From Parachlorella kessleri (Eukaryota; Chlorophyta; Trebouxiophyceae; Chlorellales; Chlorellaceae): a stretch of 43,949 nt of DNA. The notes beneath the pieces were generated by a model. It was not told where the DNA came from. It made no database searches and saw only the letters and a list, made by a program, of their open reading frames with translations. Where the stretch lies: contig BBXU01002522.1 in NCBI GenBank assembly GCA_001598975.1, positions 1 to 43,949 of the forward strand. Reading direction: 5' to 3'. A program made the translations under genes and the position numbers. Of this stretch, positions 1 to 10,200 are shown piece after piece. The first letter of the stretch is position 1; each line of letters begins with the position of its first letter.

Positions 1-20
1 ACTACCACTCGGACCGTACC

Positions 21-90
21 CCCCACCCCACCCCCCACCCCACCACACACACACCACACACACACACACTCTCCCACACACACACATTGA
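21..90. repeat. C-rich / CA-rich low-complexity tract
   Basis: Runs of CCCCA followed by CACACA units. It lies in the intron upstream of the first visible exon of the polyferredoxin gene, and there is no coding evidence in it. A microsatellite is the simplest reading. Confidence 0.8.
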
Positions 91-143
91 TTTGTATATG
101 TGTGGACATGCACCACCTGCTCCTGATTGTCATGATGTTGCAG

Positions 144-3100
144 GTACCTCTGCCCCATCGGCGGCATGAATGGGCTCTTTGCCAAGCTGGCCATGACTGA
201 GCTGCGGGCGCGGCAGGGGGTCTGCTCAAGTGAGTCGTCTGTTTGTCATATATCAGATGGGCAAGAAACGATGTACCCTGCACTGCCTTGGATTATGAGT
301 GCAGCTCGGATTGCTTTGGAGAGCACAGCAAAGGAGCCTGAGGAGGGGTTCCCTGAAGCTAGGCCAACCTGCTGGCGGTACGGATGAGCACAAAGGCGGG
401 CCGTGATCTGCAACCAAGGGCTTCCCCTTAACCCATGGCCCTGGCTGGTGCCCTGGGTTTTCCCAGGGCACCACATAAAGGCACGGCTATGGCTGTGCCC
501 TTGAGGCCTGAGCGTATGGATTCATTTATTCAAAAGCGGGCCGACTAAAGCCAAGACCCAGCTCCTGCGACAAGTGTTGCTTGCAGGCTGGCAGGGCACC
601 CCCTACAGCTACATCTTCTTAACTGCCCTCTGACCTTGCCATCCCTGCCCCCTTTCGCCCCAGCCGCCTGCACTACCTACACCTGCTAGGCAGATTTACC
701 AAATTGCTCGCTGATTTTGTCAGATTTGTCCCCTACCCCCCCCCCCCCTGCAGGCACCTGCACCACCTACACCTGCTAGGCAGATTTACTAAATTGCTCG
801 ATTATTATGTCAAATTTGCCCCACCCCCTCCCCTCCCCCCCAGGCACCTGCACCACCTACACCTGCTACAAGGGCGGGCCAGCCATCCCACCGGAGGGCA
901 TGGAGAGCGTGGGCTGCCCCATCTACTCCCACCCCGCACAGCTCGTCGACAACAAAAACTGTGAGTTCCGCCCACAGCAGCTAGCTCCCCTCGTCATCTG
1001 ATAATCTTTCAGACAATCGGGTGCCTCACTTTCCCCACCCAGGAGGCCATGAGGGCGGCATGTATTGCAAGGCCGCACACTGTTGGGCTTCATATGGTTC
1101 GCCCTGAAGCTTTAGGCCTGAGAATATCCTCGAATTGGCCTTGCCTGTGGCGACAGGGGGTAGAGATTGGCATGCCAGGTAAGCGTGCCACCTGTGCCAC
1201 CTGACCGTGCCACCCTCAGCTTTGACTGACAGTTGCTGTCCGACTGTGCCGTCTTGGTGGTGAGCCCACAGCCCTTGCATTCCCTGAGCGCAGGCGTGCT
1301 GTGCATGGAGTGTCTCAAGGCCTGCCCCCATAGGTGAGGCCCTTAGAACAGTTTCCAGCCATATTCACCTTCTCCCTTTCCGCGGCGGGGCTGGGGGGTG
1401 GGGGTGGCGGTGGGGGGCATTATTGGTCACTCTCGAGGCCACGCGCTCTGCCTTTGAGACATGGCAGCAGCTACTGCATTTGAGCCCTCAATGCTTGAAA
1501 GTGTGCAAGTCAGCGGGAGAGTCGCACAAGCCTGTGAGTGTGGCAGATCCACGGGTTTGGTACATCTCTTACCCGTGAGTGTTCTGCCATGGTGCTGCGC
1601 CCGTGCGATGTGCAGCGGCGCAGGATTACCATGCAAGTCCTTGCTGCTGCGCCTGCCTGCAGGCTTTTCTCCGCCATGTGTCGCTTGGTGTGTCATCCAT
1701 ACGGAGATGCTGATTCCTTCAAGATATATCATATATATGTGCCGTAATATTGTTTTCACTATGCCCCTGCCCTGCAGGAGTGTGGAGTTCCGGCTGCGGC
1801 CGCCGGGTGTGGAGCTGTGGACCAGCCACAAGGCGACGCCAGCCGAGGCCGCCCTGATGTTCATGCTGCTGGGGGCGGGTGAGCTGCTTCTCTTGAGGCC
1901 CTTGGTTTAACATGAAGACAGACAAGACTGCTAATTTTTAGTCCATTGTATGGACACCACTGCGGAAGCACAGGTGTTCATGTTGCTGGGGCCAGGGTGA
2001 GCGACCCAACCTCATTTCCGTCCGTCCCACGAATAGGTGTCCTAAGGCAGCTGGCGGAGCTCTGGGAGGGCCATTTTCCTTCTCTTGGTTTGGCAGCACT
2101 CTTTTCGCCTATCCTTCCTTGCCCTCCTGCTGGGCGATGTCTTTGTTCCTGGCTTGGAGCCCGCCGTTGCCACTTCCCTGCGGCAAACCATGCACCTTTG
2201 GTGCCCGCAACACCTATTCCCAAGCAGCTTGCCTTCAGATCCTCGCACGTCATGAGCCTTTCCTCTCTCAAGGGTCCCACCCATCCCACCAGCTATTGTC
2301 CACCCTTTGTCTCCTGGCAGTGCCCCTGCATCGGTTGCATCAGCTCATGGCGCAGCTTGGGCTGGAAACCCCCGGTTTCCCTGTGCCAGGCCTGCTGCAG
2401 TTTGCTCTAAGGAAGTATCGCTTTTAGGATGCTGCAGTATCCCAGGCTCAAGTGTTGGTTGCTGTGTGATTGCAGTGCCCCTGCACCACCTGCCCCAGCT
2501 GATGGAGCAGTTTGGGCTGGACCCAACCCCAGTCTACCTGGACCAGGGCGCCCACATCGCCGCCTCAGCGCTGGTGCTGGCCTTGCCGGGCGCGCTGTGC
2601 TACGCTGCGGACTGGGCCTGGCGCCGCGTGCACAGCATGCCGGGCGCCGCGACGGCCCCAGGCACGCAGCCGCCGCGGCCGGCGGTGGCGGCCGCTGCGG
2701 CGGGGGGAGGCAACGGGGTGGCGCCGCAAAGCGCAGCGCAGCAGGGCAGCGATGGCGTAGCAGGGTCCCAGGGCAAAGAGGGGAAGGTGTTCACCGGGGT
2801 TGCAACCACGTCCAGGGCGCCCCCGCCCAAGAAGTTGCTCAAGCCAGTGCCCAAGCCGGTGCGCAAGGCAATCCAGGTGCTGAAAAACGCCCTGCCGGCG
2901 GCAGCTGACCCGCCGCCGCAGCCGCAGGGTTCTAGCAAAGGCAAGCCAGGAACTGCCAGCACGTGGCTGGGCGTGCCAGGCAGCAGTGGCAGCAGCGGGG
3001 GCGCTGCGGCTGCTGCCGGGCTCGCTGCCTGGGACTCCTCGGGGGTGCAGCCGTTTGTGGAGGCGTGCTACGGCTACCTGCCGCTGGTGTGGGCGGGCAC

Positions 3101-4051
3101 GCTGGCGCACTACCTGCACACCTTCCTCAACGAGGCGGGCGAGATCCTGCCGGTAAGCTGTATGTGTTTGTGCTTGCCCCTTTTGTTGGTTTTGCTGGTT
3201 TGTGATAGCAGGATTTGTCCGGTTGCACTTACCTGCACACTTTTTATTTACCAGGCAGGCGAGATCCTGCCAGTGAGGGTGTTTTGTCCTTGTGTGCTTG
3301 CCTTGTTTCCTTGTTTTCCGGGTCCATGAAAGCAGTGATAGACCTGGCTGTGAAATGTGAACACCTTCCTTAATGATGATGTGCGAAACTGTCATGGTGA
3401 GCTGCATCGTATTCTGTGTTTGTCCTGCTTGTTTCCCAGTCCTTGAAGGCTCAGAGGGCAGGACAGGGTTGACGTCTGGCTACTACAAACTGCCCACTGG
3501 TGTGCTCTTTCCCTGGCACACTGCCATTCCTTGGATGTGTATGGTCCATGTGATGAGTTGGGGCCTCTTCTTCCAGGCGGGGCTAACCCTTAACACTCAG
3601 TCTTCCCCCGGGTGGCTCATGCCATGCAGCCACCTATGTCCCTACATGGTCACAGACTGTCCACACTCCTAGCCCCGCCGTAGCCTCTTGCACCCCTGTC
3701 CTGTGCCGACTTCCCTCCGCGACCGCAACACTGCTATACACCACATTGCGTGCTCTGTTGTAGCTCCCAGCTGCCGCATGCCTTCCCCACCACCCCCCGT
3801 CCCTGCCTCCCTGGCTGCAGGTCACCGCCGCGACCTTTGGGCTGGATGGCGAGTGGCTCCCCGCGGTGCAAGCCCACCCGGCAGTCACCTCTTTCCTGCA
3901 AGGCGCCACGCTGCTGCTGGGCTGCACGCTGAGCCTGCTGCTGACGGTCAAGATCGGCGGCGGCAGGCACCCCTGGCGCCGCCAGGCGCACCAGCTGGGG
4001 CTGATTGTACTACTCACAGCGGAGCTCTGGTCGCTGATTGTGACCTACTAG
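144..4051 (+). CDS. NapH/NosR-like 4Fe-4S membrane polyferredoxin (5' partial)
   Basis: Exons: 144-229, 844-960, 1294-1333, 1778-1878, 2476-3152, 3821-4051; all phases agree. Earlier exons lie outside the window. Spliced in order, it reads a membrane-type LCPIGGMNGLF motif, then Cys-rich GVCSSTCTTYTCYKGG, GCPIYSHPAQLVDNKNC and CMECLKACPH (a CxxCxxxCP cluster), then RPPGVELW. The large fifth exon holds hydrophobic segments, including one near YGYLPLVWAGTLAHYL. Two more (FLQGATLLLGCTLSLLL and LGLIVLLTAELWSLIVTY) end the protein. This arrangement is typical of cyanobacterial 4Fe-4S proteins related to NapH/NosR, so a plastid electron-transfer membrane protein is inferred; the targeting peptide is not visible. 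An Ala/Gly/Pro/Lys-rich linker (about 2640-3040) is inserted between membrane segments. Introns carry decayed copies of exon edges. Substrate and partner are unknown. Confidence 0.85.
661..840 (+). repeat. Two 90-bp tandem copies of an exon start (decoy exons)
   Basis: Copies begin at 661 and 751; the real exon junction begins at 841, giving an exact 90-bp period. Each has a CAG followed by the first bases of the exon encoding TCTTYTC. Both copies reach TAG where the real exon reads TAC AAG, so use of either copy would truncate the protein. Confidence 0.9.
2317..2427 (+). repeat. Decayed copy of the exon start at 2476
   Basis: GGCAG then TGCCCCTGCA... at 2321 closely matches the acceptor and start of the exon at 2476. 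In the same phase it reads VPLHRLHQLMAQLGLE against VPLHHLPQLMEQFGLD. It runs to a stop at 2425-2427 with no convincing donor. It could be a decoy or a rare alternative end. Confidence 0.85.
3153..3400 (+). repeat. Two decayed copies of an exon end and its donor
   Basis: The exon end GCGAGATCCTGCC|GGTAAG at 3152 is repeated at about 3272 (GCGAGATCCTGCCA|GTGAGG). A weaker copy ends at 3396 (ACACCTTCCTTAATGA...CATG|GTGAGC). Spacing is about 120-124 bp. The intron sequence after the donor (TGTGTTTGT...) is copied too, so the duplicated unit spans the splice junction. Confidence 0.8.
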
Positions 4052-4089
4052 GCAGAAGACTTGGGATGGGGCTGTGGCTGCTTTGCGCC

Positions 4090-4155
4090 CGGGCAGGCTG
4101 ATCAGCTGGGGCTGAATGAGCGGCTTATGACAGAGCTCTGGTTCCAGTTTGTAGA
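4090..4155 (+). repeat. Decayed copy of the last exon end in the 3' flank
   Basis: CAGCTGGGGCTGA at 4103 and CAGAGCTCTGG downstream match the final exon (CAGCTGGGGCTGA at 3992, CGGAGCTCTGG at 4020) at about 111-bp offset. It lies after the stop codon, so it is non-coding if transcribed. Confidence 0.75.
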
Positions 4156-4215
4156 TGGTGGCAAGTTTCCTTCAGCAACGGAGGAGGGCTTTGGCTGATT
4201 TTGTACCAACAGGGC

Positions 4216-4220
4216 TGTAA
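4216..4220 (+). terminator. TGTAA poly(A) signal candidate
   Basis: TGTAA lies about 165 bp after the polyferredoxin stop. TGTAA is the usual chlorophyte polyadenylation signal; its use here is inferred. Confidence 0.4.
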
Positions 4221-5117
4221 GCAGGTATGATCTAGTGCTTGCCTAGTTTCTGATCCGGTAGACATCTCCCGGGTACTGGTACTGCTTACTGAACGTGTGC
4301 CGAGGGTGCTGGGAGCAGTCACCTCCTGTCACCAGGGCTGCCCTTGCTGCTCCTGGGGTGTTCATCGAGCCAGCTCAGGGCTGATCGACAAGCTCGGCGG
4401 CAGGGGGGCATGCCGCTTGCAGCTGATTTGTGAGAGACTGATGCCACCGAGGTAGATATACACGTGTAAAGGTTTAGGTGGCATAGAGTGTCTGTGAGGC
4501 GAGGCAAGACATAAGGGTTATGCTACTTTTGCAAGCCGCATAGAGGTTACTATTGAGGGGCGAGAAGATCTCCTAGTATGCTGCAAACTGTTTTTGACGG
4601 CTCTGTCCCCCGTATTACTGCTCAGCTGGCCTTTTTGCGCAGAAGCATGTCTTCTGCTTGCATTGCACTTGGATGTGTTTGTCAAGGATGGCGGCTCTGG
4701 TCCTGGCACTGAAAGGCATGAGGAAGGGGCGTAATATGGCCTCATGATCCGATCCATGCCGGTATACGGATTTTGCGAGCCTCGTTCAGAAGAAGTTCGG
4801 AGTGGGTGTCGCTTTGCAACACTATGTAGCAGCCATGCAATTTAGGGCATACGTGACACCGGCCCGACTTAAGCTGCAGTCTGCACTGCAGGCAAAACCT
4901 GGTTCTGCCTAAGCAGGCCATCCCCTTCTGCATGCCCGCTAACAAGTCTAAGCCCTCCACAGAGGCAGGGGCTCAGGCACCCACAACACACAGCAAGCAT
5001 CACACACACCCCAACCAGTTCCGAGATTGCACAGGTCGACTGTCAATGTGGGTTGCCACCACAAAGGGACAGCCATGCCGCAAGCTCTTCAAGTTTATCA
5101 CGAGCCAAGGCTGCCTC
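4221..5117. other. Convergent intergenic region, no supported gene
   Basis: This lies between two convergent genes. A minus-strand open frame at 4742-4960 contains a CLQC...CHVC pattern reminiscent of a zinc ribbon. It has no recognisable flanking domain or splice partner, so I do not call it. Nothing else is convincing. Confidence 0.6.
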
Positions 5118-5228
5118 CAGCTGGCTGGCTGCCGGCTCTCCTACCCGCAAGTTGGCTAGCTGCCGCTCTCATACTTGCAAGTTGAATAGCTGCCGCTCCT
5201 CCTCGCAAGATAGCTGGCTGCCCCGCCC
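5118..5228. repeat. About four tandem copies of the USP gene's 3' end
   Basis: Units of about 30-37 bp (GCTGGCTGCCGCTC..CTACTTGCAAGTTG and variants) follow the USP stop codon. The last unit overlaps the CTACTTGCA that encodes the terminal Cys-Lys-stop on the minus strand. The coding end has therefore been duplicated outward into the 3' flank. Confidence 0.75.
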
Positions 5229-6775
5229 CTACTTGCACCACTGGTGGCCCTCGGGCGGCCTCACCACCACCACGGCCACGTTGCGGGGCAGGTGTTCGGC
5301 GCAGTAGCGGCTCACGGAGCCCTCGCCCACCAGCGACAGCAGCTTCCTGGAGCAGAAATATAGTGTCAGTGTCAGGCACAAGTGACAGTCTGAGGCACAC
5401 CCTTGTCCAGTTCAAGGCACACCCTTGAACTGGACAGCAGCGAGTTGCAAAGTCCTTGGCCACCAGGGACAGCAGCTTCCTGCAGAAGCCAGCCAGCCAG
5501 GTGGTGGTAGGAGAAGAGACAAAAAAGGGCTCAGGCACACCTCACAAACTGACGGAGCCCACGGCCACCAGCGAAAGCAGCTTCCTGTGGCAGCCAGCCA
5601 GGCGGGGGCCGCCAAAATACATAACAGGCTATCCAGACCTCTACATTGGGTGGCAACTCGTTGCCATTTTCTTGACCATAATGAACAAGAGCTTCCTAAA
5701 TATCACTCAACCCACCACACTGGACCACCACACACACCTGCCTCAAGCCCACGTGCCATTGAGCCTTCGCCTACGCTGATGGCTAAAAATCATATCCCCA
5801 AGCCCAGTAGCAATTACCAACCCCCCCGCCCCCCCCTGATGCTCACGTCTTCATGCCGCTCAGCCCCCGGTTGCCCGTAACCAGTATGTGATATTTGGCG
5901 TCCAGGCAGTGCGCCACAAGCGACTGCCCCACGTGCTTCCCAGCAGGCACCGCCTCCAAGCAGACACTCTCCGGCTTCACCTGCAAGTAAAGGTACCAGA
6001 ACAAGGCAGCTGCTCCCTAAAAGGCAGACCCTGCTGTCTTAACGAGGAAGAGGAACCCCACGTCCTTTCCAGCCGCCAACCCCTTCTGAATTAATCGGCC
6101 CCACTCTTGTCCTGCATTACTGACTGCCCCACAGGGGCCCCCACCATGCTGCAACCCGAGTGCTTAAAATGTCGCAGGACCACATGCAGCCGCCTGTTTT
6201 ATGGAAAACTATCAGTGAACGGAGTGGATGCTGCCTCACCTTCTCGCAGGCGCAGCGAAGCAGTATTGCCTTGGCATGCTCCAGTATCTGGCCATCCTCT
6301 GGACGAGGGCGCGGCCCTTTTGTGATGTGCACCAGTGTGACCGAGTCCTGCGTTACGGCAGACAAGAATGCTTGCACGCCTTGTGGAGCTCCCATTACTT
6401 GGCAGGTACCCACCAGTGATACAATGCATATGGGCCGGTCAGCACTTTGCCACATGCAGCCCAGCCATCGGCTGGCGTGCCTCCGCATGCCGCTTCAGCC
6501 TCTCCCTTCCACTCTCTCACATAGCCCACCTGTGGCTTGCAGATGTATTTGGCTGCATACTTGAGCACCTTCTCGGTGCAGACGTCAGACCCCACAGCGA
6601 TGCACACGCTCCTGCCCGAGGTGATGGAGCTACGGCACAACCCAGCATTCGGCGGCTGGGTGGCCGCCGTGTTGCCTGGCTGGTCGGTCGGGGGAGGCTC
6701 GCGGTTGCAGGGCTGCGCCGTTGTGTCGGAGCCTGCAGGCAGACTGGCACAATCATGTAATCTGCGCCGTGCCAT
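5229..6775 (-). CDS. Universal stress protein (UspA family)
   Basis: Exons in order of transcription: 6775-6530, 6347-6240, 5980-5847, 5346-5229; phases fit and give about 201 residues. After a Pro/Thr-rich leader the fold starts with SVCIAVGSDVCTEKVLKYA, then DSVTLVHITKG, then HILVTGNRGLSG and GEGSVSRYCAEH, ending in NVAVVVVRPPEG. These are the beta-alpha units and the nucleotide-binding loop of the USP fold. The loop from GNRG to GS holds 14 residues rather than the common nine, a longer variant, so ATP binding is uncertain. An alternative start is the ATG at 6947, using an extra exon 6947-6815 joined in phase to an acceptor at 6732 (about 231 residues), but its donor (GTCCGT) is weak. Two copies of the last exon's start lie in intron 3. 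A role in stress signalling is inferred. Confidence 0.87.
5440..5610 (-). repeat. Two upstream copies of the USP terminal exon start
   Basis: On the minus strand CAG|GAAGCTGCT occurs at 5584, 5479 and, as the real terminal exon, 5346. The copies read KLLSLVAVGSVSL-stop and KLLSLVAKDFATRCC. Each keeps an AG acceptor, so each could act as an alternative terminal exon that removes the final USP strand. Confidence 0.85.
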
Positions 6776-6947
6776 GGCGGGTGCAAGGGCAGCAAGCTCT
6801 TTCGATCCACGGACCGCTGCTAGAGGAGTCTCGATTGAGCCTTTCAGCTGTGTAGCCCTGTAGCTCCTGGGACAGGCGGCTGAGATCCACTTCCGTATGG
6901 TTGGCAAGGGGCTCATAAGCTTGGGTGTAGTAGCAGGGTTCCCCCAT

Positions 6948-7237
6948 ATTAGCTTCGATCTTTGGCGAAGGAGAGCCAAGATGCGTGTCTAGCAACTTGT
7001 TCGAGGAGGCCTTGGCTGGTGCGCACAGGACGACGCGACGAGATGCCCTGCCAGCTCGGCTGGGCGCGCCAAGGACACATCACCCTCCTCCGACAGCGCG
7101 TGCTCCTCGCTGGGTTTGCAGCTCATTGTCAGCTGGTAGCATAGCTGCTCATTCGGTAAAAACCACCCAGAGGCAGTTTTAAAGAGATAACTTTGCTGGC
7201 TTAGAATAGGTCATGCAACCCGTCTAGCCCTGCAACC
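6948..7237. promoter_or_regulatory. Divergent promoter region, USP / septin-like gene
   Basis: The two genes start head to head within 290-460 bp, depending on which USP start is used. I see no clear TATA box. Shared regulation is possible but not shown by sequence. Confidence 0.5.
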
Positions 7238-10200
7238 ATGGAGGACCAGGAGTGGGCTTTTGTAACCTTCACTAACAGCCAAGGTAAGCAGGTGTATCCT
7301 GGGTGCCCAACGTGTGATACTTGGCGCTGATCGCTGCCAATGCCTGCATTGCAAAGCTCGGCGAAGCCGTCCAAGGTGTGTGATTGCAGACTCAACGCCT
7401 GTGAGGGGCGTCAGCTCAGAGACTGAAGTGTCGGAGGGCCACTTAGCCAACCAGCAGATGGAGGCTGCCAGCAACGAGGACCTCCCAAGCCGAGAGGGGA
7501 GCTTTGAGGAGGTTGCCGCAGAAAACCAGGCTCTCAAAAGTACGTCAACGACGTTTACACATCCCTGTTGTTGTTCAAAGGAAAGAATCTCCTACTACTG
7601 TCTGGAGCTGTGAACTGCCCTGGCCTCTTTCTTAGATCTGCCTGCCAGTTCCTTTTGCCACTCGGGGCTTGCACCCCACTCCGACCTAGCACTTCGCAGT
7701 TTCAGCAGTGACCGCCTCAGTAGTGTGTGGGTCGGTGGCCCAAGGCCAAATCACAGCACCAGGCAACAATGGTACAACTTGGGAGGGGAAGGAGACGCTT
7801 GGGGCGACATTATTAACACTTGTTGCGTCCTGCAGGTTGTGAGGAGCCAGCCATGTCTCCCTATGATCAAGCGCCGCACAGCTGCCTCTCAGCTCCGTCA
7901 ACACTGCAGGCGGCTGCTGCCGTCGGTTGCTCAGTTGTTGGGGAGGAAAGCAGCTTTGATGATGAGGATATGCCTGCCGCACTCCGGACCTCCTCCGGCG
8001 GCGCCCAGATGCCAGACGGCCACAAAACCCATGGCGCGAAAGGGCCGCTGCAGGAGCAGCAGTGCCAAGAGCAGGTGCAGGAGCGGGAGCAGCCGCTGGC
8101 ATGCCAGGCATCAAGCCCAGCAGGTGCTGCAGGCGGACAGCAGGTGCCTACAAGCCGTGGAGTTGTAGCAGAGGCAGCCAGCAGCAGGAGCCTGTCCCAG
8201 GAGACGTGCACTGGTCCTGGTATAACCAGTGATGAGGCTGCTGCGGCGGCGGCGGCGGCCTTTGAAAATGACGATGGGACACCCATCAGCCTTTGGCGGG
8301 TGACTTCTGAGCGCATTGCGCTCATCAAGGAAGCCTGCCGCAGCACGGTGCATGTGCAGCCGACAGCTCAGCACAAGTACCTGCGTGTACTGGTGGTAAG
8401 TTCACCATTAACGGCGGCTCTCCTGTACGGCCGCTGCTTCACTAGTAGGGGTGTGATGGTGCTGTGCTCACCAGCAGGGCAGCCGGTGCACACTCAGTCG
8501 ATGCCTTAGCGCAGCATTTTGCGTTACTGATGGTAGCCAGCCGACACCACCTTCGCCTGTGACTTGGAGCCAGCACGTCCTGGGGGCTGTGGCTTGCAAG
8601 CTCCTGTCCGTCAGGTTGATCATTAGCTAAGCATACAACCCGGGAGCTTGCTTTGCGCTGCTCGCTCACAGCGGCTGCTATTTGGATCCAGCTGCCTCAG
8701 TACTCATGCACGCCTCCAGCATGTGCCAGAAGCTGCCAGTCCATGCCTTTGCAAGTTCCCTCATGTGCATCCCGATTCACCATATTGTTCTCCTTTCTTC
8801 CTCTGCAAAACCTGCAGGTTGGGAGCCCTGGCATTGGCAAGAGCAGCCTCGTCCGCAACATGTGGTCGCCCTTTGCCATCAAGCATTCCACAGAAGCTGC
8901 CAGCTTACCCCTGGCGGATCAAGGGTGTACTACAGAAGCGGAAGGGGGCCTTGGCATCAGCCCCACAGCGACGACTGGGACTGGCAACAGCAGCCTTGAA
9001 GAGGGCGGGATACTGACACAGACATGGGAGGCGGAGGCGCGTGCGGGTCTCACTACTTACCACTACACAATCCTGGTGAGAAGGCCCTGCCGGCAGCCGA
9101 TGACCCCAAATATTGCTGTTAAGTTACGGCAAACTCTGCATCCTGCGGGCTTCAATGGGTGATCAGGTCTTAATAACTGTATTGCTGGTGACAAAGCGTG
9201 GACATGCGTGCATGAGTGGGTGCTGCCAACACCGAGTGAACACCATGAGTAGGGCATTACTGACTGCTTGTGACAATTGGCCCACCCCACCTATATATTC
9301 CCCAGATCTCCAGCCACGTATGTCACATTCTACTATTCACGACTTGGACTGTCCTACGCTGGTCCAGCAAAATGTCATCTGACTGCCCTGCCATTGTGGC
9401 TCTACCATATATCGTGCTCCATGCATGCTTTGGCCTCCCCCCCTGCTGCTGTAGGAAGCCTCAGTGGATGACCACAACTGGTTCCAACAGCACGAAGCCC
9501 TAAAAGGGGCTGTGGAGCAAGGCTACGACCGGTACTTGGTGGCCGAGTCGGGTGAGCGTCTACTGCCATGATCTGCCTTTCATACCATTATATTACAATA
9601 TCAAGTAATGTTGTAGGGTTTTATGGGCACGGGGGTACTCCTTCCCTCCCTTAGCCAGCGTTTGCTGTGCCACCATGCGTTTCGGGTGCTCGCGCCTGCC
9701 CTGTCTTTTGCTATCCTCTTCTGCAGTGGTTTGCTGAGGTCTGTTGCTGTGGCGCGTGGCCTTTGCGCAGAGAACCGTGGCCTTGCTTGAACCTCTGCAA
9801 CGTTTATGGTGCTGTGTACCACTGGGAACCGGCCTCACTCTGTACCTAGCCTGGTTCGAGAGACGTGTCACCAATCCTGTGTGCGGCAAACACCCCTTAG
9901 CACCATTGTGGCAGTCAGCCTGAGTTGCAGGCTTTGCTATGTGCAGTGCCTTCTTTATTCCATGCTGCCGAGCACCAAAGTCCCCATAGTTGCCGTCGAC
10001 CAGCCTCAAGCCGGTCTTGACTGCCAATGTGCAGATCCCCTCCGCATGCAACCCCTTCAAGATGTGACCGACCCGCGCTACGACGTGTGTATTGTCCTCT
10101 TGCCGCCCGACGATGCCCGGGAGATGGATATTGATGATTTTGCTTGGACGGAAAGGGAGTTTATCGACCTCCTGGCCTGCTACCTCCCTGTCATCCCTGT

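Noticed and set aside
661..870. Regular 90-bp repeats considered as a CRISPR array
   Set aside because: Eukaryotic gene context; the repeats are copies of an exon boundary, not repeat-spacer units.
4742..4960. Minus-strand frame with CxxC..CxxC, zinc ribbon-like
   Set aside because: Too short, isolated, and no second domain or splice partner.
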